Source: Streptomyces sp. NBC_01408 (GTDB lineage Bacteria > Actinomycetota > Actinomycetes > Streptomycetales > Streptomycetaceae). Taken from it: DNA of 64,000 nt. The position numbers and the translations under genes were made by a program. The notes below the pieces were generated by a model. That model made no database searches and was not told where the DNA came from. It saw only the letters and a list, made by a program, of their open reading frames with translations. The stretch covers positions 2,721,001-2,785,000 of the forward strand of contig NZ_JAPEPJ010000001.1 of assembly GCF_026340255.1 (NCBI RefSeq), written 5' to 3'. Positions 1 to 9,888 of the stretch are shown one piece after another. Numbering within the stretch: the stretch's first letter is position 1; each line of letters opens with the position of its first letter.

Positions 1-895
1 CGGCGTGCTGCTGTCCACCGTCGGCCTGCTCGCCGTGGTCTACGGCCTGATCGAAGGCGGCCACCGCAACGAGTGGACCAGCCTCGGCGTGCTCGGCCCG
101 GTCCTCGGCGGCGTCGTGGTGCTCGTGGTCTTCGTCCTGGTCGAACTGCGGGTGAGCAGCCCGAGCCTGGACGTACGGCTGTTCCGCAACGCCCCCTTCA
201 CGGGCGCGACGGCCTCGGTGATGCTGACCTACTTCAGCCTGTCCGGGGCGATGTTCTACACCGCCTTCTACTTGCAGGGCGTCCGCGAGCAGACCCCCTT
301 CGAGGCCGGGCTGAACCTGTTGCCGGTGGCGGTCGGCGTCCTGACGGGCGCGCCCCTGTCGGCGGGCCTGGTCCGGCGGTTCGGCCTGGGCCCGGTGGTG
401 AGCCTGGCCATGCTGGTTGCCGCGGGCACCTTCCTGGCCTACGTGGGCATCGACGTGGACACGCCGATGCCCTGGTTCTGGCTGCTCCTCGGCGTCCAGG
501 GAGCCGCGATGGGTGCTGCCATGGCTCCGACCACCGAGGCGGTCATGGCGGTCCTGCCCGCGGACCGGACCGGAGCGGGCTCGGCGGTCAACAACTCCAT
601 GCGGCAGATCGGCGGGGTTCTGGGGGTCGCCGTCCTGGGCTCGCTGCTCACCTCCGTCTACCGCTCGGACATCGCCCCGAGCCTGGCCGGGCTGCCCGGG
701 CCGGCCGCGGAGGCAGCGGGCGGATCGGCGGAGGCGGCCCGGCAGGTCGCGGCGGAGCTGGGCCGTCCGCAGCTCGTGGCGGACGCGGCCGAGAGCTTCG
801 TGCACGCGATGCACGTCGCCTCGGTGCTGGGGGCGGCGGTGGCCGCACTGGGCGCCGTGGTCGTCCTGGCCGCATTCCGCGGCCGTAAGGGCTAG
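1..895 (+). CDS. MFS drug exporter, C-terminal part (5' end outside window)
   Basis: The open frame runs in from the left edge (codon phase starts at base 2) and stops with TAG at 893-895, giving about 297 visible residues. These are mostly hydrophobic helices separated by short charged loops. The pattern fits the second half of a 14-helix proton-driven exporter of the DHA2 (EmrB/QacA) family. A typical feature is the segment near 590-620 that reads NNSMRQIGG, which in this family lies in a late helix and is followed by a small-residue-rich helix. These proteins export drugs or secondary metabolites across the cytoplasmic membrane. A P450 gene follows 131 bases downstream on the same strand, so the two may serve one metabolite, but that is inference. 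The N-terminal half and the start are not visible. Confidence 0.85.
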   Translation, partial: GVLLSTVGLLAVVYGLIEGGHRNEWTSLGVLGPVLGGVVVLVVFVLVELRVSSPSLDVRLFRNAPFTGATASVMLTYFSLSGAMFYTAFYLQGVREQTPFEAGLNLLPVAVGVLTGAPLSAGLVRRFGLGPVVSLAMLVAAGTFLAYVGIDVDTPMPWFWLLLGVQGAAMGAAMAPTTEAVMAVLPADRTGAGSAVNNSMRQIGGVLGVAVLGSLLTSVYRSDIAPSLAGLPGPAAEAAGGSAEAARQVAAELGRPQLVADAAESFVHAMHVASVLGAAVAALGAVVVLAAFRGRKG

Positions 896-1026
896 GGGCC
901 TCTTCCCCGGAAATGGCAGCTAACTGCCCGCCCCGTCCATTGCCGGGGCTGGAATCCAGCGGCTAATTTTTCGAATGGCGCAGGAATGTCTGCGTACGCG
1001 AGATTTTCCACGGGGAAGGAATGCAA

Positions 1027-2403
1027 ATGGCCCACAGCACTGCGGCGCCCGTCCTGCCGGTTCCGGTACCGAGACTCAAAGGCCGGGCGGTCATCGGCAA
1101 TACCTGGGAATTCAAGAAGGACCGCCTCGAATTGTTCCGGCGGACCTTCGAGGAGTGCGGGGACATCGGCGTCTACCGGATCGCCGGCCAGGACTGCTAT
1201 TTCGTCAATTCCGTCGAACTGGCCCATGAGATCCTGATCAAGAACGGTTCCTTCTTCGAGAAGACCGACCGCTTCCGTGCCTTCGCCAGGCCGCTGCTCG
1301 GGGACGGGCTGCTCACGGCCACGAACGAGGAGCACAAGAAGAACCGCAGGCTCATCCAGCCCAGGTTCCGCACGGCGGTGATCCGGAACTCCGCGGACTC
1401 GGCGGCGAAGGTGGCCGACACGGTGGCGGGGGAGTGGACCGACGGCGGCGTCATCGACGTGCGCCGGGAGATGGTCCGGCTGGTGCTGGGCATCGTCGGG
1501 CACAACCTCTTCAGCCGGGACGTCCTGGGGGAGGCCGACGACCTCGGCAACGCGCTCACCGACGCCATCCACGGCTTCGACTCCCAGGCCAGCGCGCTCG
1601 TCCCGCTGACCATCGAGTGGCCGACGCCCGCGAACCTGCGCTACCGCCGGGCCATCCAGCGGCTGGAGGAGACCTTCCATTCCTTCCTGGCCGAGCGCCG
1701 GGCCATGGCCGACAAGCCGGACGACTGGCTGAACCTGCTGATGGAGTGCGGCGCCGAAGACGGCACCCCGCTCACCGACCGGCAGATCCGCGACGAGGCG
1801 CTGAACATGTTCATGCCCGGACATGAGACCACCGCCACGGCGCTCAGCTGGAGCTTCCACCTCCTGTCCCGGCACCCCGAGGCGTACGAGCGCCTGATCG
1901 CCGAGTCGGACGAGGTGCTCGGCGGCCGGCTGGTCACGGCGGAGGATCTGCCCCGGCTCCCGTACGCACTCGCCGTGTTCAAGGAGGCCATGCGACTCTA
2001 TCCGCCGGTCTACATGTTTTCCCGGCAGGCTTCCCGGGAGGTCGAGGTCCTGGGCCACCGCCTGCCGGCGGGTGCCTGCGTGATCTTCAGCCCCTACACG
2101 CTGCACCGGCGCGCGGACTACTTCCCCGACCCGGAGCGGTTCGACCCGGACCGTTTCACACCGGAGCGGGAGGAGCTGCTGCCCCGGCACGCGTACATGC
2201 CGTTCGGGGCCGGACACCGGGTGTGCATCGGGAACCACCACGCACTGCTCGGCGGGCAGATCGCCCTCGCCGGCATCGCTGGGCGGGCGCGCCTGAGCGC
2301 GCTCCCCGGGGCGGCGGACCCGGGGACGGACCCGATGGTCACGCTGCGCCCGGAGGGTGAGATGCGGATGCGCGTGGCCAGGCGGGGCGGGCAGCGCCCG
2401 TAG
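1027..2403 (+). CDS. Cytochrome P450
   Basis: A 458-residue haem-thiolate monooxygenase of normal family length. Visible landmarks: I-helix oxygen-binding motif GHETT at residues 265-269, the K-helix ExxR at E320-R323, a PERFDPDRF meander segment, and the haem-binding loop FGAGHRVCIG with the ligand cysteine at residue 400. There is no membrane anchor, so it should be soluble and need ferredoxin and reductase; neither is encoded nearby. Two in-frame ATGs lie at 1021 and 1027. The Shine-Dalgarno run GGGGAAGGA ends at 1020, touching the first ATG but six bases from the second, so 1027 is preferred. The substrate cannot be told from sequence. The exporter just upstream hints at a modified small molecule, not at a defined pathway. 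Confidence 0.93.
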   Translation: MAHSTAAPVLPVPVPRLKGRAVIGNTWEFKKDRLELFRRTFEECGDIGVYRIAGQDCYFVNSVELAHEILIKNGSFFEKTDRFRAFARPLLGDGLLTATNEEHKKNRRLIQPRFRTAVIRNSADSAAKVADTVAGEWTDGGVIDVRREMVRLVLGIVGHNLFSRDVLGEADDLGNALTDAIHGFDSQASALVPLTIEWPTPANLRYRRAIQRLEETFHSFLAERRAMADKPDDWLNLLMECGAEDGTPLTDRQIRDEALNMFMPGHETTATALSWSFHLLSRHPEAYERLIAESDEVLGGRLVTAEDLPRLPYALAVFKEAMRLYPPVYMFSRQASREVEVLGHRLPAGACVIFSPYTLHRRADYFPDPERFDPDRFTPEREELLPRHAYMPFGAGHRVCIGNHHALLGGQIALAGIAGRARLSALPGAADPGTDPMVTLRPEGEMRMRVARRGGQRP

Positions 2404-2497
2404 GCAGCGAGCGGCCGGGTCGGCGAGGCCGTCGGGCCCTGCCGACCCGTGGTCGCGGGCACCCCGGAGGAGCAGGTAGTATTTTCTCTGTCAGCAG

Positions 2498-2571
2498 GCG
2501 CCGCTAGCTCAGTTGGTTAGAGCAGCTGACTCTTAATCAGCGGGTCCGGGGTTCGAGTCCCTGGCGGCGCA
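2498..2571 (+). tRNA. tRNA-Lys (anticodon CTT)
   Basis: A full cloverleaf can be folded: acceptor stem GCGCCGC pairing with GCGGCGC, D-arm TAGCTCAGTTGGTTAGAGC, anticodon stem GCTGA/TCAGC with loop CTCTTAA (anticodon CTT), and T-arm with GTTCGAG. CCA is not encoded. An identical copy lies in opposite orientation at 11562-11635. Confidence 0.97.
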
Positions 2572-2670
2572 CCTGTCCTTCGGGCGGTTTCCGGTTCACC
2601 GGGAACCGCCCGAAGTGTTTTCCGGGCCGTCTGGGCCCGCCCGCGCCCGCCGCGCAGGCCGCCGCCCGCC

Positions 2671-3429
2671 TCAGAGCGTGAGCGACAGCAGCAGCGGCGC
2701 GGCCCTGCGGTTCAGCGCGTCCGCCGCGGCCCGCAGCCGGTGCGCGTGCTCGACCGGCATCGACAGGGCCAGGCAGCCCACCGCCGCGCCGGCCGTGATC
2801 GGGACGGCCGCGCAGACCGTGCCCACGGCGTACTCCTGGAGGTCCAGCATGGGCACCGTCGCCGGCTGGGCGTCCAGCTTGGAGAACAGGATCCGCTCGT
2901 TCACGATCGTCTTCGACGTGAGCCGGGCGATCTTGTGGCGGGAGAGGTGGTCGCGCCGCCCGTTCAGGTCGAGCTGGGTCAGCAGGCACTTGCCGACCGC
3001 GCTGGCGTGCGCCGCCGAGCGGAAGTCGACCCACTCGTGCACCTTCGGGGTGCGGGGGCTGTCCGCGAACTGTGTGATCCTGACCTCACCGTCCACGTAC
3101 CTGCTGATGTAGACGGCCGCGCCGACCGAATCGCGGAGCCGGTCCAGGGTCTCCTGGAGCTTGTCCGTCAGCGCCTGCTGGCGGTCGATGCCGGATCCGA
3201 GCAGGACGAGGGAATCCCCTATGGCGTAGGCGCCGTCGGAGACCTGCAGGACATACCCCTCCCGGCGCAGCATGAGCAGCATCGGGGCGAGATGGACTGC
3301 GGGCAGGCCGGTCTCACGCGCGATCTGTGCATCGGTCACACCGCCGGTGTGCCGTGCGATCGTTTCGAGTACGCGTAGTGCGTACTGCACCGAGTGGAAC
3401 GGCGCGGTCGGCTCGGGCTTCAGCGCCAC
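2671..3429 (-). CDS. IclR-family transcriptional regulator
   Basis: A 252-residue protein of the usual IclR length. Residues about 12-75 form a winged helix-turn-helix (ALRVLETIARHTGG ... AQIARETGLP) and the rest a ligand-binding domain with the family-typical segments SAVGKCLL and YAVGTVCAAVP. It should act as a dimeric, effector-responsive DNA-binding protein. Its target is not obvious: it is divergent from the flavin oxidoreductase at 3680, and the intervening 250 bases contain a perfect 14-bp palindrome and a three-fold 11-bp repeat, either of which could be its operator. The 3' end faces the tRNA-Lys gene. The ATG at 3429 follows GGGGGAAACC, a weak purine-rich site. Confidence 0.9.
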   Translation of the reverse strand: MALKPEPTAPFHSVQYALRVLETIARHTGGVTDAQIARETGLPAVHLAPMLLMLRREGYVLQVSDGAYAIGDSLVLLGSGIDRQQALTDKLQETLDRLRDSVGAAVYISRYVDGEVRITQFADSPRTPKVHEWVDFRSAAHASAVGKCLLTQLDLNGRRDHLSRHKIARLTSKTIVNERILFSKLDAQPATVPMLDLQEYAVGTVCAAVPITAGAAVGCLALSMPVEHAHRLRAAADALNRRAAPLLLSLTL

Positions 3430-3550
3430 GGTTTCCCCCTACCAGGTTGTTACCGCTTGCCCTACCACGATAGCCATCAAGAGGCTCATGTGGAGCGCCT
3501 GTTGAGGAGATTGATGGCTCAATCATGCCCTTCGGCCTGGATCTACTCCA

Positions 3551-3564
3551 TTGGCATATGCCAA
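3551..3564. promoter_or_regulatory. Perfect palindrome in the iclR / oxidoreductase divergent region
   Basis: The sequence TTGGCATATGCCAA is a perfect 14-bp inverted repeat, AT-rich in its core within otherwise GC-rich DNA. It lies 122 bases upstream of the regulator start and 116 bases upstream of the oxidoreductase start, a suitable place for a dimeric repressor. IclR autoregulation is the natural guess but there is no direct evidence. Confidence 0.5.
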
Positions 3565-3625
3565 GGTCATGCCCACTGTCCTGGGGTGCCGGGAATGCCC
3601 GGCGACCGCCCACGGTTCGAGTTCT

Positions 3626-3658
3626 TCGTACGAATGTCGTACGGATGTCGTACGAACG
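3626..3658. promoter_or_regulatory. Three tandem 11-bp repeats, each with a CGTACG core
   Basis: Three consecutive 11-mers, TCGTACGAATG, TCGTACGGATG and TCGTACGAACG, lie head to tail and end 21 bases before the ATG at 3680. Each holds the palindrome CGTACG, and the first extends to TTCGTACGAA. Spacing of one helical turn puts all three cores on the same DNA face, as in cooperative operator arrays. The likely target is the oxidoreductase promoter. Confidence 0.6.
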
Positions 3659-3679
3659 TGGAACGAGACGGGAGCGACG

Positions 3680-4792
3680 ATGAGTGACACCGGGGACGCG
3701 CAGCCACAGGAGAGCCGGGGTGGCATCCGTGCCACCGCCCGGGGCCGGGCAACCGTCCCGCTCTCGGTGCTGGACCTCGTCACCGTGGGCGCCGGCAGCA
3801 CCGCCCACGACTCCCTGCGCACCAGCGTGGCCATCGCCCGGCTCGCCGAGTCCCGCGGCTACCACCGCCACTGGGTCGCCGAGCACCACTCCATGCCCGG
3901 GGTCGCCAGCTCCTCCCCGGCCGTGATCCTGGCCCACCTCGCCGCCCACACCTCCCGGATCCGGCTCGGTTCGGGCGGGGTCATGCTCCCCAACCACGCC
4001 CCGCTCGCCATCGCCGAGCAGTTCGGCACCCTGGAGGCGCTCGCCCCCGGGCGGATCGACCTCGGGCTCGGCCGGGCCCCGGGGACCGACGGCCGCACCG
4101 CCACCGCGCTGCGCGGGCCCGGACGGCTGGACGAGGCCGCGGACGAGTTCCCCCGCCAGCTCGCGGAACTCACCCGCTTCCTCGACGACGACTTCCCCGA
4201 CGGGCACCCGTACGCCCGGGTCCACGCCGTACCGGGCCCGGTGCAGGGGCCCACCGCACGGCCGCCCGTGTGGCTGCTGGGGTCCTCCGGCTTCAGCGCC
4301 CGCCTCGCCGGCGAACTCGGCCTCCCCTTCGCCTACGCCCACCACTTCTCGGCCGCCGGCACCCTGCCCGCGCTCGACCTGTACCGGCAGACCTTCCGCC
4401 CCTCGGCCGTCCTGGACGCCCCGTACGCCGTCATCGGCGTCTCGGCCCTCGCCGCCGACACGGAGGCCGAGGCCCGCGCTCAGGTGCTCACGGGCGCCCT
4501 GTCCATGCTGCGGCTGCGCACCGGGCGGCCCGGGCTGGTGCCGACGCCCGAGGAGGCGGCCGCGTACCCGTTCTCCCCGGCGGAGCGGGAGTTCGTGGAC
4601 GGCTGGCTCGCCAACATCGTCCACGGCACCCCCGACGCGGTGCGCTCCGGACTGGACGACCTGGCCAAGAGGACGGGCGCCGACGAACTGATGCTGACCG
4701 CCAACGCCCACAGCGGCGCGGCCCGGTTGCGCTCGTACGGGCTCGTCGCAGATGCGTACGGCATGCCGGTGGAGGCCCCCGCGGCCGCTTGA
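3680..4792 (+). CDS. LLM-class flavin-dependent oxidoreductase (luciferase-like)
   Basis: A 370-residue protein with the bacterial luciferase-like TIM-barrel signature: PLSVLDLVTVGAG near the N-terminus, RHWVAEHHSMPGVASS, the flavin-site segment GSGGVMLPNHAPLAIAEQFG, and DLGLGRAPGTDG. These match the single-subunit alkanal-monooxygenase-like group (YhbW type) of FMN- or F420-dependent oxidoreductases. It should be cytoplasmic; the substrate is unknown. The ATG at 3680 is chosen because GGGAG sits five bases upstream and the protein begins just before family homology; the frame stays open further upstream but only through the operator region. It is a single-gene unit, divergent from the IclR gene, with a hairpin terminator downstream. 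Confidence 0.9.
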   Translation: MSDTGDAQPQESRGGIRATARGRATVPLSVLDLVTVGAGSTAHDSLRTSVAIARLAESRGYHRHWVAEHHSMPGVASSSPAVILAHLAAHTSRIRLGSGGVMLPNHAPLAIAEQFGTLEALAPGRIDLGLGRAPGTDGRTATALRGPGRLDEAADEFPRQLAELTRFLDDDFPDGHPYARVHAVPGPVQGPTARPPVWLLGSSGFSARLAGELGLPFAYAHHFSAAGTLPALDLYRQTFRPSAVLDAPYAVIGVSALAADTEAEARAQVLTGALSMLRLRTGRPGLVPTPEEAAAYPFSPAEREFVDGWLANIVHGTPDAVRSGLDDLAKRTGADELMLTANAHSGAARLRSYGLVADAYGMPVEAPAAA

Positions 4793-4860
4793 CGGCAGAA
4801 GAACGGGGTTCGGCTGGTTTGTTGCCGAAACCTTGCGGGAGTGTGGCTCAAGGCAGCCTT

Positions 4861-4893
4861 AAACCGCTCGTCACCCTGGGTGGCGGGCGGTTT
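4861..4893 (+). terminator. Hairpin terminator after the oxidoreductase gene
   Basis: AAACCGC (4861-4867) pairs with GCGGTTT (4887-4893), with further pairing between CACCC and GGGTG inside. It lies 68 bases after the oxidoreductase stop and before the chitinase promoter, so it probably insulates the two transcripts. There is no long U-run, as is usual in this GC-rich group. Confidence 0.6.
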
Positions 4894-4937
4894 CTGATGT
4901 GCGTTCAGGTCTCTGACGAGGTGATTTACCACGAGAG

Positions 4938-4964
4938 TGGTCTAGTCCTTCTTTGGTCCAAACC
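4938..4964 (+). promoter_or_regulatory. Chitinase promoter direct repeat pair
   Basis: Two related 11-mers, TGGTCTAGTCC (4938-4948) and TGGTCCAAACC (4954-4964), are spaced 16 bases start to start just before a -35-like hexamer. Streptomyces chitinase promoters are known to carry 12-bp direct repeats of the TGGTCCAGACCT type that mediate chitin induction and glucose repression. The first copy also resembles half of the DasR site (TGGTCTAGACCA). This strongly suggests chitin-dependent control of the gene at 5047. Confidence 0.75.
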
Positions 4965-4965
4965 A

Positions 4966-4995
4966 TTGACTCGGGGGAGTGGTGATCGCTATTTC
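4966..4995 (+). promoter_or_regulatory. Probable chitinase promoter (-35 TTGACT, -10 TATTTC-like)
   Basis: TTGACT at 4966-4971 is followed after 17-18 bases by CTATTTC (4989-4995). This is a plausible housekeeping sigma promoter immediately after the direct repeats, leaving a leader of about 45 bases before the ATG at 5047. Confidence 0.5.
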
Positions 4996-5046
4996 TTCTC
5001 ACACCTGAACCTCTTGCTCGCCCCTCCCACCCCCCGGAGGCAGTTC

Positions 5047-6741
<1,695 letters not shown>

Positions 6742-6906
6742 TCCCCCCACCCCGCGCCGAGCGACGCTTCCGCCCTGCCCCCTCTCCGGGGGTGGGGCGG
6801 AGGTGTGTCACATGGTTGCCGGATTCCGCACACCGCTGCGTATCGGACTCGTTACGCTCGGCCACAGGCTGAATCCGACCCGCGTTCTGATGGGGGTGAC
6901 CGTCCC

Positions 6907-7755
6907 ATGGCCCAGGCCCGCGACATCGATCCGAGTGCCTCGCCGCTGGACTACTACGGCTACGAACTGCGCCGCCTCAGAGAGGATGCCGGGCTGAAAC
7001 AGGCCCAGTTGGGCGCGATCATCTTCTGCACCGGCTCGCTGGTCGGCATGGTCGAGAACGGCCGCAGGGTGCCCACCCGAGACTTCTCGGAACGGGTGGA
7101 CGCGGCGCTCGGCACGGACGGGCTCTTCTCCCGCCTGGTGGGACTGGTGCTGCGCAGCCAGCTGCCGACGTGGTTCCAGCCGTACGCGGAGATGGAGGCC
7201 AGGGCGGCATACATCTCGACGTTCCAAGCGCAGCTGGTCTACGGACTGCTCCAGACGGAGGCGTACGCAAAGGCCTTGCTGAGCGTGGAGTTTCCGGACA
7301 GGGCCAACGAGATCGCGGCAGCTCGCCTGGAACGTCAGCGCGTACTGACGCGCGAGAACCCGCCCGTCCTGCTGGTGGTGCTGGACGAGGCACTGCTGCA
7401 CCGGGAGGTCGGTAGCCGGGAGGTCATGCGGAGCCAACTGGCCCACTTGCTGACCTTCGTTGAACGGCCGTGGGTCCAGATCCAGGTGCTGCCCTTCTCG
7501 ACCGGTGAACACACCGGAATGATGGGGTCGTTCACCCTTCTCCGCTTCGAGGGCGATCCGGATCTCTTCTACACGGAGAGCTATGACTCGGGCCATATGA
7601 CGGCCAATCCGCCAGTTATCCGGGAGCGTTCCGTCGGATACGCTCGGCTGCAAGCCGACGCCCTCTCGCCGGAGGAATCGGCCCTTCTGATCGCACGCGT
7701 AATGGAGGAACGCTATGGGGACCAGTGTGGACCTGACAGGCGTGCAGTGGCGTAA
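6907..7755 (+). CDS. XRE-family regulator with DUF5753 domain
   Basis: A 282-residue protein: residues about 15-70 form an XRE helix-turn-helix (ELRRLREDAGLKQAQLG ... GMVENGRRVP) and the remainder is the DUF5753 domain, with the typical segments YGLLQTEAYAKALL and VQIQVLPFSTGEH. This is the WhiJ-like class, present in dozens of copies in Streptomyces, almost always paired with a small DUF397 protein, as here. A few such pairs influence development and antibiotic production; the rest are uncharacterised. The ATG at 6907 has GGGGGTG about nine bases upstream. The 3' end overlaps the DUF397 gene by 41 bases. Confidence 0.92.
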   Translation: MAQARDIDPSASPLDYYGYELRRLREDAGLKQAQLGAIIFCTGSLVGMVENGRRVPTRDFSERVDAALGTDGLFSRLVGLVLRSQLPTWFQPYAEMEARAAYISTFQAQLVYGLLQTEAYAKALLSVEFPDRANEIAAARLERQRVLTRENPPVLLVVLDEALLHREVGSREVMRSQLAHLLTFVERPWVQIQVLPFSTGEHTGMMGSFTLLRFEGDPDLFYTESYDSGHMTANPPVIRERSVGYARLQADALSPEESALLIARVMEERYGDQCGPDRRAVA

Positions 7756-7975
7756 GTCGACCTACAGCGGCACCAACGGCGGCGAGTGCGTCGAGTGCGC
7801 CCCCCTCGGCGGAGCCGCCTGGCAGAAGTCCTCGTACAGCGGATCCAGCGGCGGCGAGTGCGTCGAAGTGGCCGCCCAGCCCCACCTCGTCGCCGTCCGG
7901 GACTCCAAGCGGCCCGACGGCCCGGCCTTCGCCGTGGCGCCGGAGGCGTTCGGAGCCTTCGTCCGGAGCCTCTGA
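7715..7975 (+). CDS. DUF397 protein with an internally duplicated core
   Basis: An 86-residue partner of the preceding XRE/DUF5753 regulator. The ATG at 7715 has GGAGGA six bases upstream and starts within the regulator gene in another frame, which implies translational coupling. The DUF397 core appears twice: KSTYSGTNGGECVE and KSSYSGSSGGECVE, 24 residues apart, followed by the usual VAVRDSKRPDGPAFAV ending. Single-core members are commoner, so a short internal duplication is likely. In studied systems the small protein modulates its partner regulator; a direct role here is inference. Confidence 0.9.
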   Translation: MGTSVDLTGVQWRKSTYSGTNGGECVECAPLGGAAWQKSSYSGSSGGECVEVAAQPHLVAVRDSKRPDGPAFAVAPEAFGAFVRSL

Positions 7976-7985
7976 CCGCATGCCA

Positions 7986-8016
7986 CAGCGGCAGCCCCCG
8001 CCGGGGGCTGCCGCTG
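7986..8016. terminator. Bidirectional hairpin terminator between convergent genes
   Basis: CAGCGGCAGCCCCCG (7986-8000) is almost immediately followed by its reverse complement (8002-8016). It sits between the converging DUF397 gene and the GGDEF-EAL gene. Confidence 0.7.
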
Positions 8017-8022
8017 CGGGCG

Positions 8023-9888
8023 CTAGCGGGCGTCGCCGACCCCCGGGCGGGAGCCGATCATCTCCGCGATCCGCTCCGGCGGCACCGCGCGCGAGTACAG
8101 CCAGCCCTGGCCCGTGTCGCAGCCGACGCGGCGCAGCCGGGCCGCCTGGCCCGCCGTTTCCACGCACTCCGCCGTCACCGTCAGGCCCAGCCGGTGCGCG
8201 AGCTGGACCAGGGCCTCGACGATGGTCTCGTCGGCCGGGTTCGGGTGCGTGCCCTCCTCGTAGCGGAAGCCCCGTACGAAGGAGCCGTCCAGTTTCAGGA
8301 CCGAGACCGGCAGGCGGCTGAGGTAGGCGAGGTTCGAGTAGCCCGTGCCGAAGTCGTCGATGGCGATGCGTACGCCCATGTCGCTGAGGGCCTGGAGGGC
8401 CTGCAAGGGCCGGCCCGCGGAGCCCATCACCGCCGATTCCGTCAGCTCCAGCTGGAGCAGCTGCGGCGCCAGGCCCGTCTCGGCGAGGATCTCCGCGACG
8501 TCGCCCACCAGGTCCGAGTCCCACACCTGCCGTACCGCGACGTTGACGGACACGAAGACCGGGGAGTCGCTGGGCTGTTCGATCTGCCAGCGCCGCGCCT
8601 GCCTGCACGCGGTCCGCAGGACCCACTGTCCCAACTGGACGATGGAACCGTCTTCTTCGGCGATCCCGATGAACCGATTCGGCGTCAATGTGCCGAACTG
8701 CGGGTGGTTCCAGCGGACCAGGGCCTCGACCCCGCGCACCACTCCGCTCTCCAGGTCCACCAGTGGCTGGTACTCCAGCTCGAACTCCCCCTGTTCCACC
8801 GCCGGCCGCAGTGTCGAGGAGAGCGCCTGCCGGGTCATGCGGTGCGCGTTGCGCTCCGGGTCGAAGAGGGTCCAGCGGGCCTTCCCGTCCGCCTTGGCCC
8901 AGTACAGGGTCGTGTCGGCGGCCTGCATCAGCCCGGTCGCCGAGGTCCCGGCCGCCGCCCGTTCCACGACCCCGATGGACGCGGAGACCGACAGCCGCTG
9001 CCCGGCCAGGTCGAACGGCTCCTGTACGGCGGCCAGTACGCTCCGCGCCAGTTCCGCGAGCTGGTCGGTGCCGGTGGAGTCCTCCACGAGCAGGGCGAAC
9101 TCGTCGCCGCCGAGGCGGGCCACCAGGTGCCCGCCCGTGCGCCCGTAGCCGGACTGGTCGGCGCACTGGGTCAGCCGGGCGGCCACGGCCGCCAGCAGCC
9201 GGTCGCCGACCCGGTGGCCGAGGGTGTCGTTGACCGCCTTGAACCCGTCGAGGTCCAGGTAGCAGAGCCCGATCCGGCCGGTGCCGCCGCCGTGTTGTTC
9301 GTACGAGGAGGCCTCCAGGGCGGCGGAGAGCCGCTCGAAGAACAGCGCCCGGTTGGGCAGCCGGGTCACCGGGTCGTGCATCTGGAGGTGCCGCAGCCGG
9401 GCCTGGAGGTCGCGCCGGTCGCTGATGTCGGCGACGGACAGCAGGACGTCGCCGGTGCCGGGCACGGGCCCGAGGGTGACCTCGGTCCACAGCGAGTGCC
9501 CGTCGGGGTGCTTGAGGCGGCGCGTGCAGCGCAGCCGGGCCTGCCGGCCGCGCAGTACCTCCTGGTAGGCGGCCCAGGTGCGGGCCTCCGAGGCCAGGTC
9601 CACCAGGTCGGCGGCGCACTGGTGGGCGAGCTCGTGAGGCTCGCTGCCCAGCAGTCCGGCGAGCGCCGTGTTGGCGGCCACGACGTAGCCGTCGCGGTCG
9701 ACGACGGCCATGGCGAGGTGGGCCGCGTTGAATGCGGCCCGGTAGTCGCTCCGCGCGGCCCCGGCGGGGGACAGCGGCGCCGGGGTGGCCGACGCCGACG
9801 GCGCTACAGGCACTGCTGGGTGACGCTGCGTAATGGCCGATCGGATGCTGTCGGCCGCCGAACCGGTTCCCTCTGAGGTTCCGCTCAC
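8023..9888 (-). CDS. PAS-GGDEF-EAL cyclic-di-GMP enzyme
   Basis: A 621-residue soluble protein. A PAS sensor domain occupies about residues 45-165 (AMAVVDRDGYVVAANTAL), followed by a GGDEF domain with an intact GGDEF motif at 260-264 and an EAL domain beginning EALVRWNHP at 388. The EAL catalytic and metal set looks complete: SVNVA, ELTES, IAIDDFGTGY, LKLDG, AECVE and GQGWLY. Both cyclase and phosphodiesterase activity are therefore possible. The RxxD inhibitory site normally upstream of GGDEF is not present (the D position is His). In Streptomyces such proteins (CdgA/RmdA type) tune c-di-GMP and thereby BldD-controlled sporulation. GTG at 9888 is chosen because GGGAG lies six bases upstream; the frame extends further to 10152 without domain content. 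Confidence 0.93.
   Translation of the reverse strand: MSGTSEGTGSAADSIRSAITQRHPAVPVAPSASATPAPLSPAGAARSDYRAAFNAAHLAMAVVDRDGYVVAANTALAGLLGSEPHELAHQCAADLVDLASEARTWAAYQEVLRGRQARLRCTRRLKHPDGHSLWTEVTLGPVPGTGDVLLSVADISDRRDLQARLRHLQMHDPVTRLPNRALFFERLSAALEASSYEQHGGGTGRIGLCYLDLDGFKAVNDTLGHRVGDRLLAAVAARLTQCADQSGYGRTGGHLVARLGGDEFALLVEDSTGTDQLAELARSVLAAVQEPFDLAGQRLSVSASIGVVERAAAGTSATGLMQAADTTLYWAKADGKARWTLFDPERNAHRMTRQALSSTLRPAVEQGEFELEYQPLVDLESGVVRGVEALVRWNHPQFGTLTPNRFIGIAEEDGSIVQLGQWVLRTACRQARRWQIEQPSDSPVFVSVNVAVRQVWDSDLVGDVAEILAETGLAPQLLQLELTESAVMGSAGRPLQALQALSDMGVRIAIDDFGTGYSNLAYLSRLPVSVLKLDGSFVRGFRYEEGTHPNPADETIVEALVQLAHRLGLTVTAECVETAGQAARLRRVGCDTGQGWLYSRAVPPERIAEMIGSRPGVGDAR

Noticed and set aside
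4270..5046. Chitinase frame extended upstream
   Set aside because: The signal peptide begins at 5047 with GGAGG before it, and the promoter and terminator lie in the extension.
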